Assembly: GCA_041695045.1 (NCBI GenBank)
Contig: JBGFRR010000014.1
Location: 1-23,648, forward strand
DNA length: 23,648 nt
From: JBGFRR01 sp041695045
GTDB taxonomy: Bacteria > Bacteroidota > Ignavibacteria > UBA10030
Direction: 5' to 3'
The notes under the pieces are model-generated. The model did no database searches. It saw nothing but the letters and a program-made list of their open reading frames with translations, and was not told the DNA's origin. Of the stretch, positions 17,665 through 23,648 are shown piece by piece. Within the stretch, counting starts at the first letter, position 1, and every line of letters starts with the position of its first letter. The translations under genes and the position numbers were made by a program.

Positions 17665-18078
17665 TCACTCTCCCATCACTTTGACGATGACGCGCTTCTT
17701 CCGCTGTCCATCAAACTCCGCGTAGTAGATCTGCTGCCACGGACCGAAATCGAGTTTGCCGTCGGTGACAGGAACAATCACCTCATGATGCATGAGAAGG
17801 CTCTTGAGATGAGCATCGCCGTTGGTCTCGCCGGTGCGGTGATGACGATAGTTGGGATTGAAGGGCGCGAGGCGCTCCAACCACTCGTCGATGTCTTGAA
17901 TCAATCCCTGCTCGGCGTCGTTCACATACACCGATGCGGTGATGTGCATCGCGGAAACGAGAACAATCCCCTCCTTAATGCCGCTCTTCTTGAGGATGGA
18001 TTCTACTTCACCCGTGATGTTGATATACTCGCGATGCTTCTTGGTGTTAAACCAAAGATATTCAGTGTGGAATTTCAT
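17665..18078 (-). CDS. yjbQ: YjbQ/UPF0047 family protein (secondary thiamine-phosphate synthase type)
   Basis: 137 residues, full family length. Motifs follow the UPF0047 plan: an early INITGEVE segment, VSAMHITASVYVND, DIDEWLERLAPFNPNYRHH, GDAHLKSLLMHHEVIVPVTDGKLDFGPWQQIYYAEFDGQRKKRVIV. The His/Asp-rich set is that of the conserved site. Some YjbQ proteins have weak thiamine-phosphate synthase activity, but the physiological role is unsettled, and no thiamine genes lie nearby. Its ATG overlaps the stop of the GH13-like gene (TGATG) and its stop is 4 bases from the acyltransferase start, so it is an internal member of this envelope operon. Confidence 0.93.
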   Translation of the reverse strand: MKFHTEYLWFNTKKHREYINITGEVESILKKSGIKEGIVLVSAMHITASVYVNDAEQGLIQDIDEWLERLAPFNPNYRHHRTGETNGDAHLKSLLMHHEVIVPVTDGKLDFGPWQQIYYAEFDGQRKKRVIVKVMGE

Positions 18079-19004
18079 CAGTCCCTCGTGCTGTGTTCTG
18101 ATGGATCAACCTCTGCCTGCTCGACTGGCCGGATGCGCGTAAGTCGCAGCGAGCCTTTCGGAAATTTTCTCTCGGCAAGAGACTCGATAGGGGTAAAGCG
18201 ATACGCTATACTCAGCGGGTTTCGTTCCACGGCAATCACTTCAAAGCCGTTGACCGATGCATCGAACGCTTCAAGATGGTGCTCAGGCTCTTTGCTATCG
18301 GCAATGAGGACGATCGGTCTGACCTTTTCCACTTCCTTGCGTGCCCGCATCCAGAAGTCTGTCGGCACAAGCTCGGCGAGCTGGCACACATATCCGTCAA
18401 CGCCAACGTCTCGAACCCAGTACTTCATCGTCTCAATCATATATTTTCGCAGCTCGTGATGCCGGTAGTTGAGCGCGGCAATATCATCCCAGCCCGGACT
18501 TGGCGAAACGACCCCTCCTTCTTCGTTCGTCACAAACCAATCGGGATACTCGAGCATCAGCTTGCTATCCCATGATGTGTAGCCGACTGCAAGGTCCACC
18601 ACGACGTGCATGCCGAGTTCGTGTGCTGTACGGAGTATCGAGTGGAATTCCTCCAGTGTGCCAAATCGGTCGTTCACTATTCGAAAATCCTGTATCGGAA
18701 ATGGGTCGAGACGATCGACCCGTTCGCTGACATAGCTGAGCGGCATGACCGGTGAAAGCCAGATGATATCGATGCCACGCTCATGCGTCTGATGAAGGAG
18801 TTCTTCGAGCTGGCGAAACGCCGAATCACCGAGCAGTTGAAGGTCAATCCGCACAACAGACGACGGCCGAAGCCAATCGGCAACAGGCTTTGCCGTACGA
18901 TGCGAAAGGTCTCGCCTGCCCGAAGTTTCTTCCTGCTTCGAGCAACTGAGAAACAAGGCTGCAAGTGCCAGTACGATGAACATGGAATGAAACGAATGCT
19001 GCAT
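18078..19004 (-). CDS. GH13-fold lipoprotein, probably catalytically inactive
   Basis: 308 residues with a lipoprotein signal (FLSC, Cys 21). Residues about 50-270 follow the first part of an alpha-amylase barrel: GIDIIWLSPVMPLSYVSERVDRLDPFPIQDFRIVNDRFGTLEEFHSIL, then HELGMHVVVDLAVGYTSWDS (region I), then GVDGYVCQLAE (region II) and IVLIADSKEPE (region III). Family knowledge expects region II as GxDGFRxD and a Glu in region III; here Arg is Val206, the nucleophile Asp is Gln208, and the expected Glu position holds Asp236 or Ser. The region I N-H-T is also changed (GYTS). The barrel end and C domain are short or missing. I infer a binding or scaffold role on the envelope rather than hydrolysis. 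It directly follows two palindromic elements and couples to yjbQ. Confidence 0.82.
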   Translation of the reverse strand: MQHSFHSMFIVLALAALFLSCSKQEETSGRRDLSHRTAKPVADWLRPSSVVRIDLQLLGDSAFRQLEELLHQTHERGIDIIWLSPVMPLSYVSERVDRLDPFPIQDFRIVNDRFGTLEEFHSILRTAHELGMHVVVDLAVGYTSWDSKLMLEYPDWFVTNEEGGVVSPSPGWDDIAALNYRHHELRKYMIETMKYWVRDVGVDGYVCQLAELVPTDFWMRARKEVEKVRPIVLIADSKEPEHHLEAFDASVNGFEVIAVERNPLSIAYRFTPIESLAERKFPKGSLRLTRIRPVEQAEVDPSEHSTRD

Positions 19005-19005
19005 G

Positions 19006-19139
19006 CTAGTGCCCTACCAAATCAATGCTCTTATCCCTTCGGCATCCCGTCCTTCGGGCGGGACTCGCTCCCAATTGTACAAATCTCCTCTGTACAAATC
19101 TCCTAGTAACCACAAGATTATTTATGGGAGCGGCACTAG
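19006..19139. repeat. CTAG-bounded palindromic element 1
   Basis: This 134-base element has terminal inverted repeats CTAGTGCC (19006-19013) and GGCACTAG (19132-19139). It contains a GC-rich hairpin near 19044-19066 (TCCCGTCC with GGGCGGGA around TTC) and a 14-base direct repeat TGTACAAATCTCCT at 19076-19089 and 19091-19104. It ends 2 bases before the start codon of the GH13-like gene on minus, so that gene's leader lies wholly inside it. It shares CTAG with element 2. Confidence 0.65.
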
Positions 19140-19364
19140 AGATCCGGCCGAAAAGCTGAACCACCAAGACACAAAGACTCGAAGCGACACGCCTGCGTGC
19201 CGAAACGCCGCACTTCGGCGTGCAGGCACGAAGAAGTATAAAAACCAAAGCCTTACCTTTGTGCCTTCCCGCTTTCAAAACTACGAAAGGCGGGATCCCG
19301 TAAAGCGGGACTTCGTGCCCTGGTGACTTTGTGGTGAAAGTCGGGTTTTCGGCCGACTCTCTAG
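19136..19364. repeat. CTAG-bounded palindromic element 2
   Basis: This 229-base element has imperfect terminal inverted repeats: CTAGAGA...CGGCCGAAAA on the left (19136-19154) and TTTTCGGCCG...TCTCTAG on the right (19346-19364). Further nested pairs lie inside: CACCA/ACAAAG with CTTTGT/GGTG; GGCACGAAG (19225-19233) with CTTCGTGCC (19311-19319); a 14-base imperfect stem (19191-19204 with 19214-19227); CCCGCTTTC with GAAAGGCGGG; and TCCCG/CGGGA at 19296-19310. No coding potential is seen. It ends 7 bases past the GH57 stop codon, so it may end or stabilise that transcript. Confidence 0.7.
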
Positions 19365-19371
19365 ACTCCTG

Positions 19372-21564
19372 TCAGAGAACGCCGAAACGGTCGCGTAACA
19401 CGATTTGTGCTCCTGCCTCACTGCCGGTGTTGATGTGTCGATTGAAAAACGGAAATTCTTCGCCGGGATTCCATTCTCCTTTCACACCGCTGTTTGTGTA
19501 CTTATAGGAGATTTCAGCACCTGTCGGCACTCGAAGTTCGTACTGCCATATTCCGTCGTCGCTCTCCCGCTCCATGCGTATTGAATTCGGCGTCCAGCGC
19601 CCTAACTCGGGGATGTTGCCGGCAAGGTATATTGCATCCGGCACGTCGACGCCCCGCGCGTCACAATGAAACACAACGGTAACGAGGTCGCTTCGACTTT
19701 GCGCCATTGTGCCGAGACGAGTTCGCCGCACATCTACTCCAGCACCAATCGGAGGAAAATCCCGTGCGGGCATCGTGGCACCCGCCGCCTGCATGTACTT
19801 GTAGACCGATTCAAGAAATGTGATGAACGCCCGGTCAAACGGCTTGTCTCCTGACGGCGCAATCTGATCCGTTCCGTACCACCAAAACCAATCCGATCCT
19901 TCCGCCGCATACAGCGCTTCCCATGCTTGACGCGCGTACCACTGTTTGCTTCCTCGCTTCGGCGGGCGGGCGGTATGGTTGGGTGCCGCTACTCCCGATC
20001 CTTCCAAATCTCTCCGTGCAGTCAACAAATACTCCCACGCTTGATTTTCTTCTGCTTTACCGATCCACGTGTCAAAGTTTTGATTGATCCACGAGCCGGG
20101 GTACAACCACTCGAGTCGTTGCATCCGTTCGACAGAATGAGCCGGAATACCTCGTTTCGGATTCCCGGAAATGTATTCGGATGTTGTCGCAGTTACCACG
20201 CGTCCCGCATCATACAGTTCGGAGAGCTTCCGGTAGACCGAGTGCAAGAACTGTTTCGCATCGTGATCATGCTCGTACCACTCCCATGCGTTCTCTCCGT
20301 CGAGGATGACCGTCACGAGGCGATCCGGCTCCCCCTCCTGAGGAGCATAGCGAAGAACATGATGGATGAAATCGTTCGCGGCGTCTTCCGGTTGATAGTG
20401 TTTGTAGACGAACCCGATCTTGTCGGAAAGATCGGTGTCGCGAAAAACGATGACAAGGGCGTCGTTCGGGTCAGAGCCATACGGAAGCGCGTAGGGATAA
20501 AACTTTGGCAGCCCTTCGAGTCGTGAACGGGCGAGGATTTTTTCGTCCGTCGCAATCCACTGGACTCCGTTTTGCCCAAAGACGGAAGCCACCTCGTGCG
20601 CAACGGCTCCCTCTGCCGGCCACATTCCGTGGGGATGAATGCCGAAGTGTTTCTTGTAGTACGCTCGCGCCATACTCACATGAGCAGCCGCGTCCGCCGG
20701 AAAATGGAAGCGCTGCGGCATGGGGTCGTTCGGCTGACAGATGTGGGCAAGGTCGCTATCATACACCAGCGGCAGGATGGGATGGTAGTACGGCGTGGTG
20801 ATCATCTCGACCTGTCCCTCGCCAGTTGCGGGGTGATACATCAGCTTCTTGTGGATAGGAAGAATAGCGGCGAGAATCTTGAATGTCTCCACCACGATGC
20901 GGTTACAATCGTCTTCCGTGACGGTCTTTTTCAGCCAGTATGTGCCGTCCTCTCGGCGCTCGATCAGGTCTTCGACATCGACCGTCACGCCGGTTGCAAG
21001 CGTGGCCCGCTGAAGAAAGTCCGGATCGAAGTTGGCAAGATAAAACCAGAACTTAATCTCGCGTAAGTCTTGCTCTGTGAGGCTCTGAATGCCGCGCGCG
21101 TCGTACTTCTCTTTGAGCTTTTGGTATTCCGGGAAACGCCGCATGATGACCGGACTAACACCGAAGGCATTCCAAAGATTCGTGAGTAAGTAGCGAAGGT
21201 CGTCGCTTGTGAAATCGTTCGTCGGCTTGAGCGCAAGGTCGATCCATGGGTCGGTTTTCCCTCCCCACTTCATAAAGTAACACTCCGCGTCGATTCGCTT
21301 TTTCTTGAGGTCAACGAATGGCTTCAGTCGGTCGATATAGTAATCTTGAAGCTGACGAATGAGCGACGGCGTGAGATTGACGGTGAAATGGATGGCGGGA
21401 TACTCCTGTACCATCGCCACCATGTCGTAGTAATCCTTCGTCCCATGTGTACGAACCCATGGACCCTGAAGTTGGTCTGATTTCGGGTCGAGGTACATCG
21501 GCTGGTGTTGATGCCAGATGAGATTGAAGTACAGTGTGCCGGATGGTCTGGTGAGTGTGTTCAT
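19372..21564 (-). CDS. GH57 family glucan-active enzyme with C-terminal CBM20-like domain
   Basis: 730 residues. GH57 landmarks run in order: NLIWHQHQP (H18-P22), GMWPAEGAVAHE with the candidate nucleophile E318, VILDGENAWEWY with the candidate acid/base D422, and AEGSDWFWWYG (554-563). This set resembles the amylopullulanase/alpha-amylase branch of GH57. Residues about 627-728 form a CBM20-type starch-binding domain (VTVVFHCDARG, AIYLAGNIPELGRW, YELRVPTGAEISYKYTN, NPGEEFPFFNR). No signal peptide is seen, so a cytoplasmic glycogen or maltodextrin role is likely. The ATG is kept for want of alternatives; a Shine-Dalgarno sequence is weak. It is separated from the GH13-like lipoprotein by 367 bases of palindromic elements, so co-transcription is uncertain. 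Confidence 0.93.
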   Translation of the reverse strand: MNTLTRPSGTLYFNLIWHQHQPMYLDPKSDQLQGPWVRTHGTKDYYDMVAMVQEYPAIHFTVNLTPSLIRQLQDYYIDRLKPFVDLKKKRIDAECYFMKWGGKTDPWIDLALKPTNDFTSDDLRYLLTNLWNAFGVSPVIMRRFPEYQKLKEKYDARGIQSLTEQDLREIKFWFYLANFDPDFLQRATLATGVTVDVEDLIERREDGTYWLKKTVTEDDCNRIVVETFKILAAILPIHKKLMYHPATGEGQVEMITTPYYHPILPLVYDSDLAHICQPNDPMPQRFHFPADAAAHVSMARAYYKKHFGIHPHGMWPAEGAVAHEVASVFGQNGVQWIATDEKILARSRLEGLPKFYPYALPYGSDPNDALVIVFRDTDLSDKIGFVYKHYQPEDAANDFIHHVLRYAPQEGEPDRLVTVILDGENAWEWYEHDHDAKQFLHSVYRKLSELYDAGRVVTATTSEYISGNPKRGIPAHSVERMQRLEWLYPGSWINQNFDTWIGKAEENQAWEYLLTARRDLEGSGVAAPNHTARPPKRGSKQWYARQAWEALYAAEGSDWFWWYGTDQIAPSGDKPFDRAFITFLESVYKYMQAAGATMPARDFPPIGAGVDVRRTRLGTMAQSRSDLVTVVFHCDARGVDVPDAIYLAGNIPELGRWTPNSIRMERESDDGIWQYELRVPTGAEISYKYTNSGVKGEWNPGEEFPFFNRHINTGSEAGAQIVLRDRFGVL

Positions 21565-21699
21565 TCAAAGTCTCTGTTGCACGAGAGCTCTCCTGCTCTC
21601 ACGTCGCTTTCAAGTGACGAAGGAGCCTGCCGGCAGGGCAGGCAGGTTGCCTGTCCCGCTCGTTTTTAGAGCGGGGCACTCCCGAGCATGGAACTCTCA
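21565..21699. repeat. Intergenic palindrome cluster between GH57 and PQQ dehydrogenase genes
   Basis: Two clear hairpins: CCTGCCGGCAGG (21626-21637) beside a GGCAGG run, and CCCGCTC (21655-21661) with GAGCGGG (21669-21675) around a 7-base T-rich loop. They lie just past the dehydrogenase stop and upstream of the GH57 start. The second belongs to the CCCG...CGGG class seen elsewhere in the window. No T run follows in the minus direction. Confidence 0.65.
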
Positions 21700-22617
21700 T
21701 CAATTCGCGGGAACGATGCGCATGATGCGGTCGTCACCTGATGCCGGTCGGGCACGACCATCACGGTTGCTTGTCGAAAAATACATATAGCCATCCGGCC
21801 CCGGCAAAACATCCCGTATGCGCTGGAACCCTCCCTGCAACAACGCTTCCTCGGAAACAACGTTGCGCGGGTTCTTCGGGTCGAGAACGATGCGCTGGAT
21901 TCGCTGACCTCGAAGTCCGCCGAAGAAAAAATTGTTCTTGAATTTTGGGAACGCATCGCCACGGTAGAACGACCCGCTCCCCGGTGCGACGGCCGGTGTG
22001 TATTCGAGAAGCGGAGCTTCATAGCCGGGCTTCGTCTGCCGATGATGAATGACCGGCCAGCCGTAATTCTTGCCAGCTTCAACAATATTGACTTCGTCGC
22101 CTCCACCGGGACCGTCAAAACCGGACGGCCCGTGCTCTGTTTGGAATTGCAAGCCTGCCTCCGGATGCCAATCGATCCCTTGCGCATTGCGGAATCCCAC
22201 AGCGAAGATTGGAGAGCGCGGGTTGGGATTGTCGGATGGAATCGTGCCGTCATCATTCACCCGCAATGTTTTTCCCCCCAACGAATTGGGGTCTTGGGCA
22301 ATCTCTCGAACGGCTGCATCGCCGGTTGTGATATACAGCTTCCCACCCCCTTCGCCAATATGCCTGACCTCGCTGATCGTCGCGATAAGCGTTGGCGTTC
22401 CGGCTCCCTTCCTCAACATGCTCAGGCGACCCGGCCGCTCGGTAAAATACATGTTTCCTTCGTGGTCGAAAACAATTGACCAGGGTATTTCCAGGTTTGT
22501 CAGAACAGTTTCGACTCGAAATCGAACGCCGTCGGAGGTGGAAAAAGTCTTCTCCTGAGCGCCTCCAGCCGATGTTAGAAAAACGAGAAGAAAGAGACCG
22601 CGTGCGGTGGAGAGCAT
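21700..22617 (-). CDS. PQQ-dependent aldose sugar dehydrogenase family protein with internal deletion
   Basis: 305 residues with a Sec signal peptide (cleavage likely after SAGGA). It clearly belongs to the soluble beta-propeller aldose dehydrogenase (Asd/YliI) family: LEIPWSIVFDHEGNMYFTERPGRL, then GKLYITTGDA, NSLGGKTLRVNDDGTIPSDNP, GFRNAQGIDWHP, TEHGPSGFDGPGGGDEVN, YGWPVIHH, FFGGLRGQRIQRI and QRIRDVLPGPDGYMYFSTSNRDG. Between VRHIGEGG and GKLYITTGD about 75 residues usual for the family are absent. The reading frame is kept, but the segment that normally carries the catalytic-base His (NHxGGR type) is gone. It may therefore be inactive, or the region may be misassembled. AAGGA lies about 9 bases before ATG. 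The thioesterase gene is 32 bases upstream and probably shares its transcript. Confidence 0.85.
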   Translation of the reverse strand: MLSTARGLFLLVFLTSAGGAQEKTFSTSDGVRFRVETVLTNLEIPWSIVFDHEGNMYFTERPGRLSMLRKGAGTPTLIATISEVRHIGEGGGKLYITTGDAAVREIAQDPNSLGGKTLRVNDDGTIPSDNPNPRSPIFAVGFRNAQGIDWHPEAGLQFQTEHGPSGFDGPGGGDEVNIVEAGKNYGWPVIHHRQTKPGYEAPLLEYTPAVAPGSGSFYRGDAFPKFKNNFFFGGLRGQRIQRIVLDPKNPRNVVSEEALLQGGFQRIRDVLPGPDGYMYFSTSNRDGRARPASGDDRIMRIVPAN

Positions 22618-22649
22618 GAGGATATTTCCTTATTACTGGAGATGAAACC

Positions 22650-23066
22650 TCAGATGGAGTACTTCTCGATGATCCATTGCGGGATGGCCGCTGCGCGGCC
22701 GGATTGTAAGCTGACCATGGCATAGTCGAAGTACCCGCTACAGCTAAGCTTGCCGTTATCTCTGCGCACAATTTGAAAATGGACTTCGACGCCGTCCTTG
22801 TTGATCTTGTGAATCCACGTGCGAACGACAAACCAATCGCCCAACCCGAGCGGCCGTTTGTACTCGATGTGGGCCACGCGAACCACCCATCCAAATCCTA
22901 ACTTGATGAACTCCGACATCGGCATCTTGTAACATCGCTCCATCTGGTCGTAGCGCGCGGCGAGGACATAGTCGAAGTACCGGCTGTTGTGCACATGCTG
23001 GTTCATGTCGATGTCGTCGGGACGGACTTGCAACTCTGATTCAAACTTAGAATGGATTTTCGTCAT
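22650..23066 (-). CDS. Acyl-CoA thioesterase-like protein (4HBT hotdog fold)
   Basis: 138 residues from ATG 23066; a Met at 23120 is possible, but the added segment is basic and unlike the family. The hotdog-fold motif is VRPDDIDMNQHVHNSRYFDYVLAARYDQM, with the usual active-site Asp in the DxDMNxH run. Strands VAHIEYKRPLGLGDWFVVRTWI and VEVHFQIVRRDNGKLSCSGYFDYAMVSL follow. Expected role: hydrolysis of acyl-CoA thioesters in the cytoplasm; substrate unknown. It lies 32 bases upstream of the PQQ dehydrogenase gene. No ribosome-binding site or good promoter was identified. Confidence 0.85.
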   Translation of the reverse strand: MTKIHSKFESELQVRPDDIDMNQHVHNSRYFDYVLAARYDQMERCYKMPMSEFIKLGFGWVVRVAHIEYKRPLGLGDWFVVRTWIHKINKDGVEVHFQIVRRDNGKLSCSGYFDYAMVSLQSGRAAAIPQWIIEKYSI

Positions 23067-23529
23067 GAGGGACCGGCACGGTGTTCGATAATAACGTCGC
23101 TCTCGCGTTTGTTTGTTCATTCATTCAATAGTAGTATCCGAGGACGATGCACATTTCGTCTTCACTCGTGAAGCCGAAACGGATTGTTCGGCTCGTCCCT
23201 CACCCGGTGTGTTCAGTTTATGAAAGAGAAAACTCTGCTCGGGCTTCGAGGGAAAGACACGCTTCAGGCTGAGGCTGAACGCTCTTTTCGCACCCTATAA
23301 TCGCAAGGAAAAATAACAGGCCAGAACATGGGATTTTCCAAAGCACGAAGGAAGTCCCCCACATAGTGTCTTATGAGTTTTGTTCATCGGGAGGAGTCTC
23401 AAAAACGAGCTGAATGAGAGATTCTAGCTTTCGCTGGAATGACAATTACACTATTTTTCAGCTACCTGCTAATGATTTTGGACCTCTTCGTGTAGATTCG
23501 TGTGGATTCGTGGGAGATTCTTGGTTGTG
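23067..23529. other. Gene-free region upstream of the thioesterase gene
   Basis: I see no plausible gene here. It holds a 7-bp hairpin AGCCGAA/TTCGGCT (23172-23178 with 23187-23193) and a hairpin ATTCTAGC/GCTGGAAT around TTTC (23421-23440, one wobble). A short direct repeat of the type ATTCGTGTRG follows near 23485-23515. The promoter for the thioesterase gene should lie in the left part, but I could not identify convincing boxes. Confidence 0.6.
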
Positions 23530-23607
23530 GCCTGCCTGCCGGTTCCGCTCTTTGAATCCCGCTCACGAGCGGAATCCAGGGAAGCGGGACAGGCAGGGCA
23601 GGCAGGC
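23530..23607. repeat. Nested palindromic element near right edge
   Basis: Outer arms GCCTGCCTGCC (23530-23540) and GGCAGGCAGGC (23597-23607) are perfect 11-base complements. Inside are TTCCGCTC (23543-23550) with GAGCGGAA (23567-23574), and an alternative pairing TCCCGCT (23557-23563) with AGCGGGA (23583-23589). The two inner pairings overlap, so the element can fold in two ways. It shares modules with the cluster at 21626-21675. Confidence 0.75.
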
Positions 23608-23648
23608 TTGCACACGTTAGGCGCTGGAAATTGATTGTTTTTACTTAG

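Noticed and set aside
17620..18459. 279-residue plus-strand open frame
   Set aside because: Antisense to yjbQ and the GH13-like gene, both well supported on the minus strand.

Overview
The window looks like a chromosomal segment of a Gram-negative bacterium of moderate G+C content, most likely from the Bacteroidota/Chlorobi/Ignavibacteria (FCB) side of the tree. That placement is inference from gene content: lipopolysaccharide and lipid A enzymes, lipoprotein signal peptides, a partner-switching module, GH57 with a starch-binding domain, and a C-x4-C-H cytochrome-like lipoprotein. Three clean promoters read TTGA(C/A/T)(T/A), 17 bp, TA(T/C)ATT, so the main sigma factor here reads E. coli-like boxes. 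Almost everything is on the minus strand; only the 5'-nucleotidase family gene and the small cytochrome-like lipoprotein are on plus.

Layout. Positions 1-623 hold a minus-strand stable-RNA operon: promoter, tRNA-Ala(GGC), four tandem tRNA-like repeats, then a rho-independent terminator. Positions 715-2666 are the two-gene plus-strand unit. Positions 2671-7290 are a minus operon with its own promoter: leuS, a WaaE-like glycosyltransferase, a DUF1844 protein and NAD kinase. Positions 7354-14256 carry a signalling set: a membrane TPR protein, a MATE exporter, a membrane GAF-PP2C phosphatase, a STAS antagonist, an RsbW-like kinase and a GAF-GAF-PP2C phosphatase. Positions 14301-14670 are a second stable-RNA locus: promoter, tRNA-Arg(CCG), then a heavily elaborated tRNA-like element. 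A conserved-looking membrane protein of unknown function follows (14776-15336). Positions 15709-19004 are a tightly packed envelope cluster: heptosyltransferase-like, LpxL-like acyltransferase, YjbQ, and a GH13-fold lipoprotein lacking catalytic residues. A GH57/CBM20 glucan enzyme (19372-21564), a PQQ sugar dehydrogenase with an internal deletion (21700-22617) and a thioesterase (22650-23066) complete the gene set.

The most unusual content is not protein coding. Both tRNA genes are followed by tRNA-like sequences whose arms have been lengthened by perfect or compensated palindromes, and the same kind of TCCCG...CGGGA hairpin module recurs in most of the larger intergenic spaces. These include a predicted three-way junction at 15501-15552 and two back-to-back CTAG-bounded palindromic elements that fill the whole gap between the GH57 and GH13-like genes. 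Together they suggest a family of small structured mobile or amplifying palindromes in this genome that can enter tRNA-derived sequence and extend its stems.
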